The notes: generated by a model from the letters alone, not told the origin. Shown: positions 1 to 9,981, numbered from the stretch's first letter. The stretch is 64,000 nt of DNA from an uncultured Gemmiger sp. (GCA_944382785.1 CALWNO010000005.1:21631-85630), one strand, 5' to 3'. Numbers and translations are program-made.

Positions 1-2464
1 CCAGATAGATCTCTTCATACTGAGACAGAGGATCGTAGGCGGACAGAGGCACACAGCTGAGCAGGCTCTGGGCAAAGATGCGGCTGTTGATGCCGCTGGA
101 CTGGATGACCGTGCTGGTACCACCGTCCGGTTTGCCCGCGTAATACTCCTTGAAGGCGCTCTTGATGCCGCCGCAGGTATAGGGAACGCTGAGCATGGTG
201 TAGGTGGCGCCCACATTGTTTTCGTCGGACAGAGCCATCAGAGGCACCGACATCTGAGCGATCTTGGGTGCCAGAATACCGGTGACGGAGCTCTGCAGAT
301 CGGCGCCCTGCAGCGCGTCCTTGACATAGGTTTCCAGGGAGCAGTTGGCGATGCTGCTCAGGTTATCATCCAGATACTTGCGGATAAAGGACTTGACATC
401 CACACCGTTTTCCGACCACTGCTGGGCATTTTCCAACAGGGCCTTGCTGAACTTGGCGATGGTTTCCTGAGCCGTACCGGAGGCATCGAAGGCCTTCTTG
501 ATGGTGGGGCTCACATCCGGGATGCTCAGAGGCTGCCAGGTGAAGTTGTGTCCGCTGTCATCCAGCTTGGCGTTGGTCAGGATGTTGGCGTTATCCTTGC
601 ACACCTTCTTCAAAGCCATGAGGACTTCGGTGACCACATTGAACAGCTTGTTGTTCTGCTCGGTCATGACCTGGGCGCAGGTACCAAAAATGTTGGCGGT
701 CTCCTTGGCGTTGCACAGTTCCTGGGTAGCCACCAGCTCGGCGCAGACATCGCCGTAGGCGTTCAGGGCGTCGATGTAGGCCTTGGTCTTGCCGTCCCGC
801 TTGCCAAACAGGGCACCGGCATTGCGGGCGTCCCGTTCACAGGCCGCCACATACTCCTGGGCCGTTCCCATCTGCTTGCGCAGCTCCACCACACGGCCGC
901 TGGCCGTCTGGGCATCCCGCCGCAGGCAGGCCAACAGACCGCGGCAGTTTTCCTTGTCGTTGACGATCAGATGGTTGACCCAGACAGGACCGAGGGTACC
1001 GTTGGTGAACCAGGCTTCGCAGTTCTGCTTGAACTTGGCCGGGAAGTCCCGCACAAAATCTTCGGCCTGCTGATGGATGTGCACGGTGGTATCGTTGATC
1101 CATCTCTGGCACTTGGCCTGGTAGTTGTACTTGGGGTTCTTGCCGAACAGGTCCTCCCACTTCAGGTCAACGCCGTTGGCCAGGTCGCATTTGTTGCCCA
1201 CCAGCATGGGGATCAGGGCACCGGGGGTCAGGCCCAGAACTCTTCTGGCCTGGTCCACATCTTTCTGGGACGGCTCACAGCTGAACATGCTGTCCATCTT
1301 GTCGAACAGCAGGCTGGTCACATACAGCAGGATCTGGTCGATAGGCAGCTCATAATCGTAGGTACCCAGGGCCAGATAGATGTTGGAGCGCTCCGGGTAC
1401 GGGCTGCTGAACTGAGCGGTAGCGGCGCCGATGTTGTCGTAGTGGCTCTTCATGGCAAATTCGGTGGCCACGCCCTCCTTCTTTTCCTGTGCCACAAAGG
1501 AGAGGATGCTCTGGGCCACCGCCTGCATGCAGTGACGATAGGGATCGCCCAGGATCAGGCCGCCCTTGCCCTTGCCGCTGACCAGGTGGATAAAGTCAAA
1601 GGGCGGTGTTTCCGTATCGATGATATAGGTCGGCGTATACCGCTGGGTAAACTTGCCGCCGTCCTTGGACATGTTCATCAGATAATCCAGTTCCTTCAGG
1701 GCGGCATAGCCGTTCTTCTGGATACAGGCCTGGTTTTCCTTGGGGATGGGACGGCTCAGGTTCACATCGGGCATGAACAGATAGCCGTAGCTCTTGGTCT
1801 TGCCAGTGCCCACCAGATGGCTGACCACATTCTGGGCGATGTACGCCAGATCCAGGAAGGTGCCGCTGCCCGTGCCGCCGCCGATGCCGGCCAGAAGGTA
1901 AATGTTCATGTGCGATACGTTCTGGTTGGCGATCATCTGCTGGACAGCTCCCTGGATGGCCTGGATGATTCTGTCCACGTTGTGGAACAAAAGCAGACGG
2001 CCGCACTGCCGGATGCCGCCGGCGCCGTCGGTGCCGTTATGGGCGCCGATGCTGAAATCCAGCCAGGAGCTGATATAGGAGGGTACCTGATGCCGGTAAT
2101 CCGGGGACAGGAACCGGACCATGTCCGGGTTGGACAGCTGGATCAGTTCGCCTTTTTGGGTATCCAGCTTGGCGCCGCCGCTTCTCTGGGAAGAGTTCTT
2201 CTGCCTTGCCTCGTCATCCGTGTCGATGGCCAGATAAGCCACATGGTTGGTGGGTTTGTCTTTGTGGGTTTCATCCAGGCAGCAAGTCTTGTTGACCATG
2301 CCTTTGGCTTCCAGCAGGGCGTCCACGCCGGTACCGCCCGCACCGATGATCAGGCTGAAAACGCCTTCCTGCGCGGGGACCTTGCTGCTGTTGAGCTGCA
2401 GCGAGGTGTCCAGATGCGCATCAAATGCCGCAATTTCTCTTTTTGCTTTATCGCTAAGTGCCAT
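1..2464 (-). CDS. Tubulin/FtsZ-fold protein, copy A (3' end outside window)
   Basis: This is the most downstream of three tandem paralogues resembling the bacterial 'tubulin-like' family (PF13809 type). The start at 2464 follows a clear AGGGAGGA site and begins MALSDKAK, as in copy B. The tubulin signature GGGTGSGT lies at residues 195-202 and an N-terminal nucleotide-binding-type glycine loop (IGAGGTG) near residue 40. About 820 residues are visible; the C-terminus is beyond position 1. It is the only copy with the full GGGTGSG consensus. In the family this loop binds GTP phosphates and such proteins may form filaments; polymerisation here is inference. The gene lies in an operon behind copies B, C and a membrane protein, and shares a 588-bp identical block with copy B. 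Confidence 0.8.
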   Translation of the reverse strand, partial: MALSDKAKREIAAFDAHLDTSLQLNSSKVPAQEGVFSLIIGAGGTGVDALLEAKGMVNKTCCLDETHKDKPTNHVAYLAIDTDDEARQKNSSQRSGGAKLDTQKGELIQLSNPDMVRFLSPDYRHQVPSYISSWLDFSIGAHNGTDGAGGIRQCGRLLLFHNVDRIIQAIQGAVQQMIANQNVSHMNIYLLAGIGGGTGSGTFLDLAYIAQNVVSHLVGTGKTKSYGYLFMPDVNLSRPIPKENQACIQKNGYAALKELDYLMNMSKDGGKFTQRYTPTYIIDTETPPFDFIHLVSGKGKGGLILGDPYRHCMQAVAQSILSFVAQEKKEGVATEFAMKSHYDNIGAATAQFSSPYPERSNIYLALGTYDYELPIDQILLYVTSLLFDKMDSMFSCEPSQKDVDQARRVLGLTPGALIPMLVGNKCDLANGVDLKWEDLFGKNPKYNYQAKCQRWINDTTVHIHQQAEDFVRDFPAKFKQNCEAWFTNGTLGPVWVNHLIVNDKENCRGLLACLRRDAQTASGRVVELRKQMGTAQEYVAACERDARNAGALFGKRDGKTKAYIDALNAYGDVCAELVATQELCNAKETANIFGTCAQVMTEQNNKLFNVVTEVLMALKKVCKDNANILTNAKLDDSGHNFTWQPLSIPDVSPTIKKAFDASGTAQETIAKFSKALLENAQQWSENGVDVKSFIRKYLDDNLSSIANCSLETYVKDALQGADLQSSVTGILAPKIAQMSVPLMALSDENNVGATYTMLSVPYTCGGIKSAFKEYYAGKPDGGTSTVIQSSGINSRIFAQSLLSCVPLSAYDPLSQYEEIYL
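803..1390. repeat. 588-bp block identical to 3904-4491
   Basis: I see no mismatch between this stretch of copy A and 3904-4491 in copy B at a constant offset of 3101, although the flanking coding sequence has diverged. It encodes the middle of the protein after the GTPase-like region. The pattern suggests recent gene conversion rather than plain duplication. Confidence 0.85.
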
Positions 2465-2577
2465 TTTCGGATTCCTCCCTTTCGGAATATTTGGGTGTCC
2501 TTTTCTATCATCAACCGCCGGTTTGCGGTCGGTCCGCTTCGCCGTATACGGTCAATTTCGGTTTTTGTGTGGGGGCT

Positions 2578-5556
2578 TCATGCCCGGGCCAGCTGTTCCA
2601 GCTCCTGCCGCTTTTGGGCCAGGGCATGGTATTTTTCCAGTTCCCGTTCAGCCCGGCAGAGGTTGTCGTATTCACCCAGGAAGCATTCCTGGGCAACGGT
2701 TTCGGGATCAGCCTCGGTGGCGGCCACCGCGGCCACCCGGTAGATTTCGGGGTCATAGACTCCGGTGCTCTCATGGGCAGGCAGGCCCTCCCTCATCCAG
2801 TGGTCGATCTGGCAGATGGCTTTTTTCAGGCGGTCGCGCTGCCCCTGCAGCTGCTCTGCCGGGAACAGAGCGTCCAGGTCCGGCAGTTCCGCCAGGCGCA
2901 GACTGTACACGGTATGAGCGACGCTGTCTTCCCTGAGAAGGATGGGCAGTTTCCGGCATTCCCGGTACAGTTCCCGCCGCCGGTCCTCCACCTGTCTGAT
3001 GGCATCCGGGTAAGCGCCGGTTCGAATGGGACGGCTGCGGGCGGGGATGGGACTGGGCAGATCCACCCAGTTTTTGTACAGGTGCAGGCCGGGGTCCATC
3101 CTCGGTTCCAGATAGGACTTTTCGTATGTGGCCAGCGGCGCATACGCAGACAGGGGCACGCAGGTGAGCAAGCTCCTGGCAAAGATCCCGCTGGTGTCAA
3201 CACTGTACCGGATCTCCACCTCACGGTCCGGCATGTTCTGATAGTAGTTGTCGAGGGCCCGCTTGATGTTAGGACAGTTGTAAGGGACATTGATCACGGT
3301 GTACGTGGGGCCTACGTTGTTTTCATCGGACAGCGCCATCAGGGGCACCGCTATCCTGTCAATCTTGGGTGCCAGAATTTCGGTGACAGAGTGCTGCAGA
3401 TCGGCGCCCTGCAGCGCGTCCTTGACATAGGTTTCCAGGGAGCAGTTGACGATGCTGCTCAGGTTGTCATCCAGATACTTGCAGATAAAGGACTTGACAT
3501 GCACCCCATTGTCCGCCCACTGACGGGCATCTTCCAGCAGAGCCTTGCTGAACCTGGCAATGGTACTCTGGGACGTACCGGAGGCACCGAAGGCATTCTT
3601 GATGGTGGGGCTCACATCCGGGATGCTCAGAGGCTGCCAGGTGAAGTTGTGTCCGCTGTCATCCAGCCAGGCGTTGGTCAGGAGGTTGGCGTTATCCTTG
3701 CACACCTTCTTCAAGGCCATGAGGACTTCGGTGGCCACATTGAACAGCTTGTTGTTCTGCTCGGTCATGACCTGGGCGCAGGTGCCAAAAATATTGGCAG
3801 TCTCCTGGATGCTGCACAGTTCCTGGGTGGCCACCAGCTCGGCGCAGATATTGCAGTAGTTGCTCAGGGCGTCGATGTAGGCCTTGGTCTTGCCTTCCCG
3901 GTCGCCAAACAGGGCACCGGCATTGCGGGCGTCCCGTTCACAGGCCGCCACATACTCCTGGGCCGTTCCCATCTGCTTGCGCAGCTCCACCACACGGCCG
4001 CTGGCCGTCTGGGCATCCCGCCGCAGGCAGGCCAACAGACCGCGGCAGTTTTCCTTGTCGTTGACGATCAGATGGTTGACCCAGACAGGACCGAGGGTAC
4101 CGTTGGTGAACCAGGCTTCGCAGTTCTGCTTGAACTTGGCCGGGAAGTCCCGCACAAAATCTTCGGCCTGCTGATGGATGTGCACGGTGGTATCGTTGAT
4201 CCATCTCTGGCACTTGGCCTGGTAGTTGTACTTGGGGTTCTTGCCGAACAGGTCCTCCCACTTCAGGTCAACGCCGTTGGCCAGGTCGCATTTGTTGCCC
4301 ACCAGCATGGGGATCAGGGCACCGGGGGTCAGGCCCAGAACTCTTCTGGCCTGGTCCACATCTTTCTGGGACGGCTCACAGCTGAACATGCTGTCCATCT
4401 TGTCGAACAGCAGGCTGGTCACATACAGCAGGATCTGGTCGATAGGCAGCTCATAATCGTAGGTACCCAGGGCCAGATAGATGTTGGAGCGTTCCGGATA
4501 CAGGCTGATAAACGGGGCTTTCACCGGTTTGGCTGGATCAGGCATCTTTATGCCTGCCCCTCCGGACAAACCGGTATAGTCTTTCTCCACATCCAGGAGA
4601 ATGCTCCTGGCCACCGCCTGCATGCAGTGACGATAGGAATCGCCCAGGATCAGGCCGTTCTTGTCCTTGCCGCTGACCAGGTGGACAAAGTCAAAGGGCG
4701 GTGTTTCCGTATCGATGATATAGGTCGGTGTATACCGCTGGGTAAACCTGCCGTCGTCCTTGGACATGGTCATCAGATAATCCAGTTCCTTCAGGGCGGC
4801 ATAGCCGTTCTTCTGGATATAGGCCTGGTTTTCCTTGGGGATGGGACGGCTCAGGTTCAAATCGGGCATGAACAGATAGCCGTAGACCTCGGTCTTGCCA
4901 TTGCCCACCAGATGGCTGACCACATTCCGGGCGATGTACGCCAGATCCAGGAAGGTACCGCTGCCCATACCGCCGCTGATACCGGCCAGAATATAAATAT
5001 TCATGCGGGTTACCCGCCGGCCGGCAATCATCCGCTGGACCTTCTCCTGGATGGCCTGGATGATTCTGTCCACGTTGTGGAACAACAGCAAACGGCCGCA
5101 CTGCCGGATACCGCTGGCACCTCTGGTGCCGTCACTGACGGCGACGCCGGAATCCAGCCAGGAGCTGATATAGGGCGGCACCAGATGCCCGAAAGGAGGT
5201 GCCAAAAACTTGACCTTGTCCGGATCGGACAAGATGACCAGTTCCCTCTCTGCATCCAGGCTGACGCGACCCGTGCGGTCCGTGGAGGTTTTCCCACGGA
5301 CCCACTCGTCGGCGTCGATTCCCAGGTAGGCTACCTGGGCGGTGGGCTGGTCCCGGTGATTCTCATCCAGGCAGCATCTCCTGTTGAGCAGGCCCTTGGT
5401 TTCCAGCAATCCGTCGATGCCGGTACCGCCCGCACCGATGATCAGGCTGAATACGCCTTCCTGCGCGGGGACCTTGCTGCTGTTGAGCTGCAGCGAGGTG
5501 TCCAGTCTGGCATCAAATGCCGCAATTTCTCTTTTTGCCTTCTCGCTTAATGCCAT
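2578..5556 (-). CDS. Tubulin/FtsZ-fold protein, copy B
   Basis: A complete 992-residue paralogue. The ATG at 5556 was chosen because it has a GAGAGGAGAG site just upstream and aligns with copy A; the reading frame stays open upstream to 5760, but there it only antiparallels copy C coding sequence. The glycine loop GAGGTG is at residues 41-46 and the tubulin signature is GGMGSGT at 195-201, with Met in place of the usual third Gly. The middle block is identical to copy A and the last ~45 residues, a charged probable coiled coil ending in QKRQELEQLARA, are nearly identical to copy C. It lies 113 bp upstream of copy A and 85 bp downstream of copy C, consistent with one operon. Function is inferred from fold only. 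Confidence 0.82.
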   Translation of the reverse strand: MALSEKAKREIAAFDARLDTSLQLNSSKVPAQEGVFSLIIGAGGTGIDGLLETKGLLNRRCCLDENHRDQPTAQVAYLGIDADEWVRGKTSTDRTGRVSLDAERELVILSDPDKVKFLAPPFGHLVPPYISSWLDSGVAVSDGTRGASGIRQCGRLLLFHNVDRIIQAIQEKVQRMIAGRRVTRMNIYILAGISGGMGSGTFLDLAYIARNVVSHLVGNGKTEVYGYLFMPDLNLSRPIPKENQAYIQKNGYAALKELDYLMTMSKDDGRFTQRYTPTYIIDTETPPFDFVHLVSGKDKNGLILGDSYRHCMQAVARSILLDVEKDYTGLSGGAGIKMPDPAKPVKAPFISLYPERSNIYLALGTYDYELPIDQILLYVTSLLFDKMDSMFSCEPSQKDVDQARRVLGLTPGALIPMLVGNKCDLANGVDLKWEDLFGKNPKYNYQAKCQRWINDTTVHIHQQAEDFVRDFPAKFKQNCEAWFTNGTLGPVWVNHLIVNDKENCRGLLACLRRDAQTASGRVVELRKQMGTAQEYVAACERDARNAGALFGDREGKTKAYIDALSNYCNICAELVATQELCSIQETANIFGTCAQVMTEQNNKLFNVATEVLMALKKVCKDNANLLTNAWLDDSGHNFTWQPLSIPDVSPTIKNAFGASGTSQSTIARFSKALLEDARQWADNGVHVKSFICKYLDDNLSSIVNCSLETYVKDALQGADLQHSVTEILAPKIDRIAVPLMALSDENNVGPTYTVINVPYNCPNIKRALDNYYQNMPDREVEIRYSVDTSGIFARSLLTCVPLSAYAPLATYEKSYLEPRMDPGLHLYKNWVDLPSPIPARSRPIRTGAYPDAIRQVEDRRRELYRECRKLPILLREDSVAHTVYSLRLAELPDLDALFPAEQLQGQRDRLKKAICQIDHWMREGLPAHESTGVYDPEIYRVAAVAATEADPETVAQECFLGEYDNLCRAERELEKYHALAQKRQELEQLARA
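2586..2727. repeat. 142-bp block near-identical to 5650-5791
   Basis: The 3' end of copy B and the 3' end of copy C match here with about two mismatches at an offset of 3064, while the sequence just upstream in each gene diverges sharply. It encodes the charged C-terminal tail. Confidence 0.8.
3904..4491. repeat. 588-bp block identical to 803-1390
   Basis: Partner of the block at 803-1390; the two are indistinguishable by eye over their length and end abruptly at both sides. Confidence 0.85.
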
Positions 5557-5641
5557 GTTCGGGTCTCTCCTCTCTCTTGGGAATAATCCTGGGTATTTAT
5601 GCTGCTCTCCCCCTGGCCGTGGAGCTTGGGGGACGGGTTGT

Positions 5642-8605
5642 TTATGCCTGGGCCAGTTGTTCCAGCTCCTGCCGCTTTTGAGCCAGGGCATGGTATTTTT
5701 CCAGTTCCCGTTCAGCCCGGCAGAGGTTGTCGTATTCACCCAGGAAGCATTCCTGGGCAACGGTTTCGGGATCAGCCTCGGTGGCGGCCATCACGGCCAC
5801 TTGATACGTTTCGTGGCGCCACTCCAACGCAGACATCCCCTCCGTCATCCAGCGGTCGATCTGTTGGATGGCCTCTTCCAGGCGGTCGCTCTGTCCCTGC
5901 AGCTGCTCTGCCGGGAACCGGGCGTCCAGATCCGGCAGTTCCGCAATTTGCAGACTGTACACGATACGGGAGCCACTGTCCTCTCTGACAAGGATGGGCA
6001 GGTTGCGGCATTCCCGGTACAGTTCCCGCTGCCGGTCCTCCACCTGTTTGATGGCTTCGGGATAGCCTTCCGACTCACTCCGGCCACGGGCGGGGATGGG
6101 ACTGGGCAGATTCACCCAGTCTTTGTACAGGTGCAGGCCGGCTTTGGAATTCGTCTGCAAGTAGGCCTGTTCGCACCATTCCAGAATGCCGTATTCGTAC
6201 AGAGGCTTCCTGACAAGCAGTGTCTGTGCCAGGATAGCGTCCCCGGCGGGATTGATGTGGTCCTGTATCCAGGTGGTTCTGTCCGGCTGGAAGTTGACCC
6301 AATCGCTGATAGCTTTGCCCACGGAGCGGCAGAATTCAGGGACAAAGAGCAGTGTGAAGGACATGCCCGTGGAGCCGCCGAAGTTGGACACAGCCCCCTG
6401 CACCAGCCGGGGTGCCAGAGATTCTTCCACTTCCGCCCGGAGTTCCTCTGTATCCAGGATATTTTTCCCATAGCCTTCCAGCGAACGGTCCACCATATCT
6501 CCCAGGCAGTCGTTCAGGTAATGGGTCAGGAAACGCTTCCCATTCACATCCGGTCCATCCCACTGCCGGGATTCTTCCATCAAGGCACGGAGGAAGGTGT
6601 CCACCGCACCGGTGATCACACCCGGTTGTTCCATTGTCCGCCGGATCTCCGGGGCGAGGGCCTGCACGCTCAGCGGCTGCCAGGCAATCCCGTGGGCTTC
6701 CGTCTGCGGGGCAGGTTCCAGCAGATGGCGTTTGTTTTCCAGGCAGGTCTTGTGCATGACGTCCATGACATCGGCCGCCACCTCGAACCGGCTTTTGTCC
6801 TCCGCGGTCACCACACGGGTACAGACCCCCAAAAGGCCGGACGAACCCGTCTTGCCACACAGTTCCTGGAGGGCCGTCAGTTCCGCGCAGCAATTGGCCA
6901 GGGTATTCAGGGCCTGGATGTAGGCCAGGGTCCTGCCCTGCCGGTCGCCGAGCAGGGCGGGGGTGTTGCGGGCTGTTTCGGCACAGACACGCACCTGCTC
7001 CTGCGCCTGTGTCAGCTTCTGCTGCAGTTCCGCCATCCGGTCACAGGCCATCCGGGCATCCCGGCGCAGGCAGGCCAGAAGGCCGTGGCAGTCCGGGGTA
7101 TCGCTGACGATCAGCCGATGGACCCAGACCGGGCCGCAGGCACTGTCGGTGAACCAGGCTTCACAGGTTTTCCGGAACCGCTCCGGGAAACTTTTTTCAA
7201 AGTCCCGGGCCCGCTGCCGGATCTTTACTGTGGCATCATTCATCCATTTATCACATTTTTTCTGGTAGTCGTACTTGGGGGTTCTGCCGAACAGCTCGTC
7301 CCAGTGCACCATGCCGAGCGCCATCAGATTGCAGGGCTTTCCCACCAGCATGGCGAACAGCGGCTCCAGCCCCAGCCCCAGGGCCTCCACGGCCCGGTCT
7401 GCTTCCTGCTGTCCGGGTTGACGGGTAAAGAGGTCCTCCATCTTGTCAAAGACCCGACCAAAGGCATCCAGCAGCAACAGATCCCGGGGCAGCTCACATC
7501 CGCAGCTTCCCAGAGCCAGGTACAGATCCTCCCGCTCGGGATAGCGGTTGGGCGTGCACTCCGCTACAGAATGGTAGTCCAACAGCACCCCTTCCGTGGC
7601 TTCCATTTTCATCAAGCCGTCCTGATTTTCCGCCACAGAAGCACAGAGATGCCGCGCTGCCGTTTCCAGTGCATGCGGCCGGGCCTGGAGGTCCACCCGC
7701 CCGTTCTTATCCAGGCCGCTGATCAGATAGACGTAATCGAAAGGCGCTTTCTGCGTATCGATCTCATAAGTATTGGTATATTTCTGGGTGAACCGGCCGC
7801 CGCTGCGGGGCAGGTTCATGAGATAATCCAGCTCTTTCAGGGCCGCATAGCCGTTTTGGCGGGCGACCCGTTGGTTGATTGCCGCCGCGGAATCAAACAT
7901 GCACACATCCGGCATGAACAGATACCCATCGACCCGGACCGTTTCCGGCCCCACAATCTGCTTTGCCAGATCGCGGGCCATATAGGCCACATCCAGGAAG
8001 GTGCCGCTGCCTGTGCCGCCGCTCACACTGGTCAGGATATGGATATTCAGCCTATTCACCTTTTTGCTGGCGATCATATGCTCCATCGCCCATTTCAGAC
8101 TCATCAGGACCTTGTCCGCACTGCTGAACAGCTGCAGGCGGCCGATCTGCCGCACGCCAGCAGCGCCGCTCTCTGCAGAAAATGGGGGAACCGCATCAAA
8201 ATCCAGCCAGGAACTAATGTAGGAAGGCACCCGGTGCCGGAATTCCGGGGCGAAAATCTGCCTCATGTTGGGCTGGAGCAGCAGCAGAAATTCGTTCTTT
8301 GCCGGGTCCAGGCACTGCGAGCCGGTACGGGGGTCGGAAAGCATCTTGGATGTGCCCATATCCGTGTCGATTGCCAGATAGGCCACCTGATCGGTGGGCT
8401 GATCCCCCCCGCGCTGGCAGCAGGTCCGATTGATCAGCCCCTTGGCTTCCAGCAGGCCGCTGGTTCCCAGTCCACCCAGACCGATGACCAGATGGAAGAC
8501 GCCTTCCTCTGCCGGGACCTTGTGGCGATTCTGCCAACACACCGGCTTATGCAGAATGTTAAAGTCGGAAACAGAGCGGGATGCTTTCTCGGTAAGCGGC
8601 ATCAT
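5642..8605 (-). CDS. Tubulin/FtsZ-fold protein, copy C
   Basis: The most diverged of the three paralogues, 987 residues, first in order after the membrane protein at 8652-9842 (46-bp gap). It starts with two Met codons; an AGGAAGGG site precedes the first. The loop VIGLGGLGTSG replaces the IGAGGTG loop of A and B, and the tubulin signature is GGTGSGT at residues 196-202, preceded by Ser. The rest aligns along the whole length with copies A and B (for example the DELFGRTPKYDYQ segment) and ends in the same charged tail. Three unequal copies in tandem may assemble into a hetero-oligomer or filament; that is inference. Confidence 0.8.
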   Translation of the reverse strand: MMPLTEKASRSVSDFNILHKPVCWQNRHKVPAEEGVFHLVIGLGGLGTSGLLEAKGLINRTCCQRGGDQPTDQVAYLAIDTDMGTSKMLSDPRTGSQCLDPAKNEFLLLLQPNMRQIFAPEFRHRVPSYISSWLDFDAVPPFSAESGAAGVRQIGRLQLFSSADKVLMSLKWAMEHMIASKKVNRLNIHILTSVSGGTGSGTFLDVAYMARDLAKQIVGPETVRVDGYLFMPDVCMFDSAAAINQRVARQNGYAALKELDYLMNLPRSGGRFTQKYTNTYEIDTQKAPFDYVYLISGLDKNGRVDLQARPHALETAARHLCASVAENQDGLMKMEATEGVLLDYHSVAECTPNRYPEREDLYLALGSCGCELPRDLLLLDAFGRVFDKMEDLFTRQPGQQEADRAVEALGLGLEPLFAMLVGKPCNLMALGMVHWDELFGRTPKYDYQKKCDKWMNDATVKIRQRARDFEKSFPERFRKTCEAWFTDSACGPVWVHRLIVSDTPDCHGLLACLRRDARMACDRMAELQQKLTQAQEQVRVCAETARNTPALLGDRQGRTLAYIQALNTLANCCAELTALQELCGKTGSSGLLGVCTRVVTAEDKSRFEVAADVMDVMHKTCLENKRHLLEPAPQTEAHGIAWQPLSVQALAPEIRRTMEQPGVITGAVDTFLRALMEESRQWDGPDVNGKRFLTHYLNDCLGDMVDRSLEGYGKNILDTEELRAEVEESLAPRLVQGAVSNFGGSTGMSFTLLFVPEFCRSVGKAISDWVNFQPDRTTWIQDHINPAGDAILAQTLLVRKPLYEYGILEWCEQAYLQTNSKAGLHLYKDWVNLPSPIPARGRSESEGYPEAIKQVEDRQRELYRECRNLPILVREDSGSRIVYSLQIAELPDLDARFPAEQLQGQSDRLEEAIQQIDRWMTEGMSALEWRHETYQVAVMAATEADPETVAQECFLGEYDNLCRAERELEKYHALAQKRQELEQLAQA
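5650..5791. repeat. 142-bp block near-identical to 2586-2727
   Basis: Partner of the block at 2586-2727, at the 3' end of copy C. The same tail is thus homogenised between B and C whereas the middle is homogenised between A and B. Confidence 0.8.
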
Positions 8606-8651
8606 GTATCAATCCCTTCCTGGTGGAATGTTCCGACGTTCCGGGGCGGAT

Positions 8652-9842
8652 TCAGCCTTCGGCGTCGTCCCCGCCTTCCGGTGCTGCGGCAGTGTCCCCC
8701 GCCGCGGCCTCGTCCTGGGCCAGGTCGATGTCCACTGTAGCGTTTTCACAGGATACGGTGTACTGGAAGGCGGCGCCCTCATTCTCCACCGTGCTTTCGG
8801 TCAGATAGGGAGTGCTGCCCACCCGGACCATGCCGTTGGTGCAGCTGACATTGTATCCATAGTCCTGGGGAACCGGCATGACCAGATGGGCCGCGCCCTT
8901 TTTCACGGTCAGGGAGACCCCTTCCTGGATCGAAGCGGCCTGGGCTTCCACCGTGATCTGGGAGACATCCAGGTTCAGCTGCCGGGCCGTGATCCCCGTC
9001 AGGGTCAGAGCGCCGGCTTCCCCTTTCAGGTCCAGCGTATCGGTCTGCAGTCCGTCCAGCGACACCTGGGCCCCGTTGAGGGTGAGGGTGACCCCATCCA
9101 GCCAGGAGGGCACGGTGATGGCGGCGCCGCCCTGTTCCAGAGAGAGCATCCAGGTTTCCCCGTCCACCAGATTCTGCACGACCTGCGGCTGGCCCTGCTG
9201 CGGTTCAATGGCGAAGGAATCCCCCGCGGTGACGGTATACACGCCCCGGGACAGCTCCAGCGTCATGCCGGTGGCGGTTTCGATCCCTTCCGGCAGAGTC
9301 AGGGCTCCTTCCTGGGGTTCCGAAGGGGTCTGTGCCTGGGCGGAATCGCTGGCCGGGGACGTGGCTTCTCCTTCCTCCGGCGCCGCAAAAAGAGGGCGCA
9401 GAACCATGACCATCCCCACGATCAGCAGCACCAGCACCACGACCGATGCGCCGATGACCGCCAGTTGTCTGGTAGAGAGGTTGCCCGGGGCCCCCTTTTG
9501 CCCGCCCCTGGCAGGCCGGGTATCCTCCGGCAGATCCTCCTCCGGGTCCTGTTCCGGCTGTGCCGCAAAGGCGTCCGCCGCCTGCGTATCCCAGCCGAAT
9601 TCCCCTTCCAGACCCCGGCGGCGCAGAACCTCCCGCGCCTTTTCCCGGGCGTCCCGGGCCAGACGGACCGGGTCCTTCTCAGCGCCGGATTTTTCCAGCT
9701 CCTCCATGTACAGGGCAATCTCTTCCTCCCGGTCGCCTTCTTCCAGCGCACCGAGAAGGGATGCAAACACCTCGATGGGATTTTCCACCCCCGCCGCGCC
9801 CGGCGTCTGGGGGTTGCGGGAGATCTTTTTCTTCTTGGTCAT
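8652..9842 (-). CDS. Single-pass membrane protein with beta-repeat outer domain
   Basis: A 396-residue protein with no recognised family name. The first ~120 residues are charged and helical and lack a signal peptide. A single hydrophobic segment is at about 126-150. An acidic Ser/Ala/Pro linker follows, then about 190 residues of short alternating beta-type repeats rich in LTL, LDL and VTL strands, resembling DUF4097-like or beta-solenoid domains, and finally an acidic tail. Topology is probably N-in/C-out. It is the first gene of the operon that continues into three tubulin-like proteins, so it may tether or sense for them at the envelope. A good promoter (9982-10010) lies upstream. Confidence 0.7.
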   Translation of the reverse strand: MTKKKKISRNPQTPGAAGVENPIEVFASLLGALEEGDREEEIALYMEELEKSGAEKDPVRLARDAREKAREVLRRRGLEGEFGWDTQAADAFAAQPEQDPEEDLPEDTRPARGGQKGAPGNLSTRQLAVIGASVVVLVLLIVGMVMVLRPLFAAPEEGEATSPASDSAQAQTPSEPQEGALTLPEGIETATGMTLELSRGVYTVTAGDSFAIEPQQGQPQVVQNLVDGETWMLSLEQGGAAITVPSWLDGVTLTLNGAQVSLDGLQTDTLDLKGEAGALTLTGITARQLNLDVSQITVEAQAASIQEGVSLTVKKGAAHLVMPVPQDYGYNVSCTNGMVRVGSTPYLTESTVENEGAAFQYTVSCENATVDIDLAQDEAAAGDTAAAPEGGDDAEG

Positions 9843-9981
9843 AAGCCATCCGCCTCACTCTTGCCAAACTTTGCAGGTCCGGCCCCTCCTTTCGGATATT
9901 CGGGAGGGCACCGGGACCGGCCTGTTACTCGCCTGTGAAAAATAACCAAAACATTTTTTACATTTTTCGGCATCTGTGTTA

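Noticed and set aside
1-8605. TubZ-type plasmid segregation.
   Set aside because: No TubR-like DNA-binding gene and no centromere-like direct repeats are present, and the flanking genes look chromosomal.
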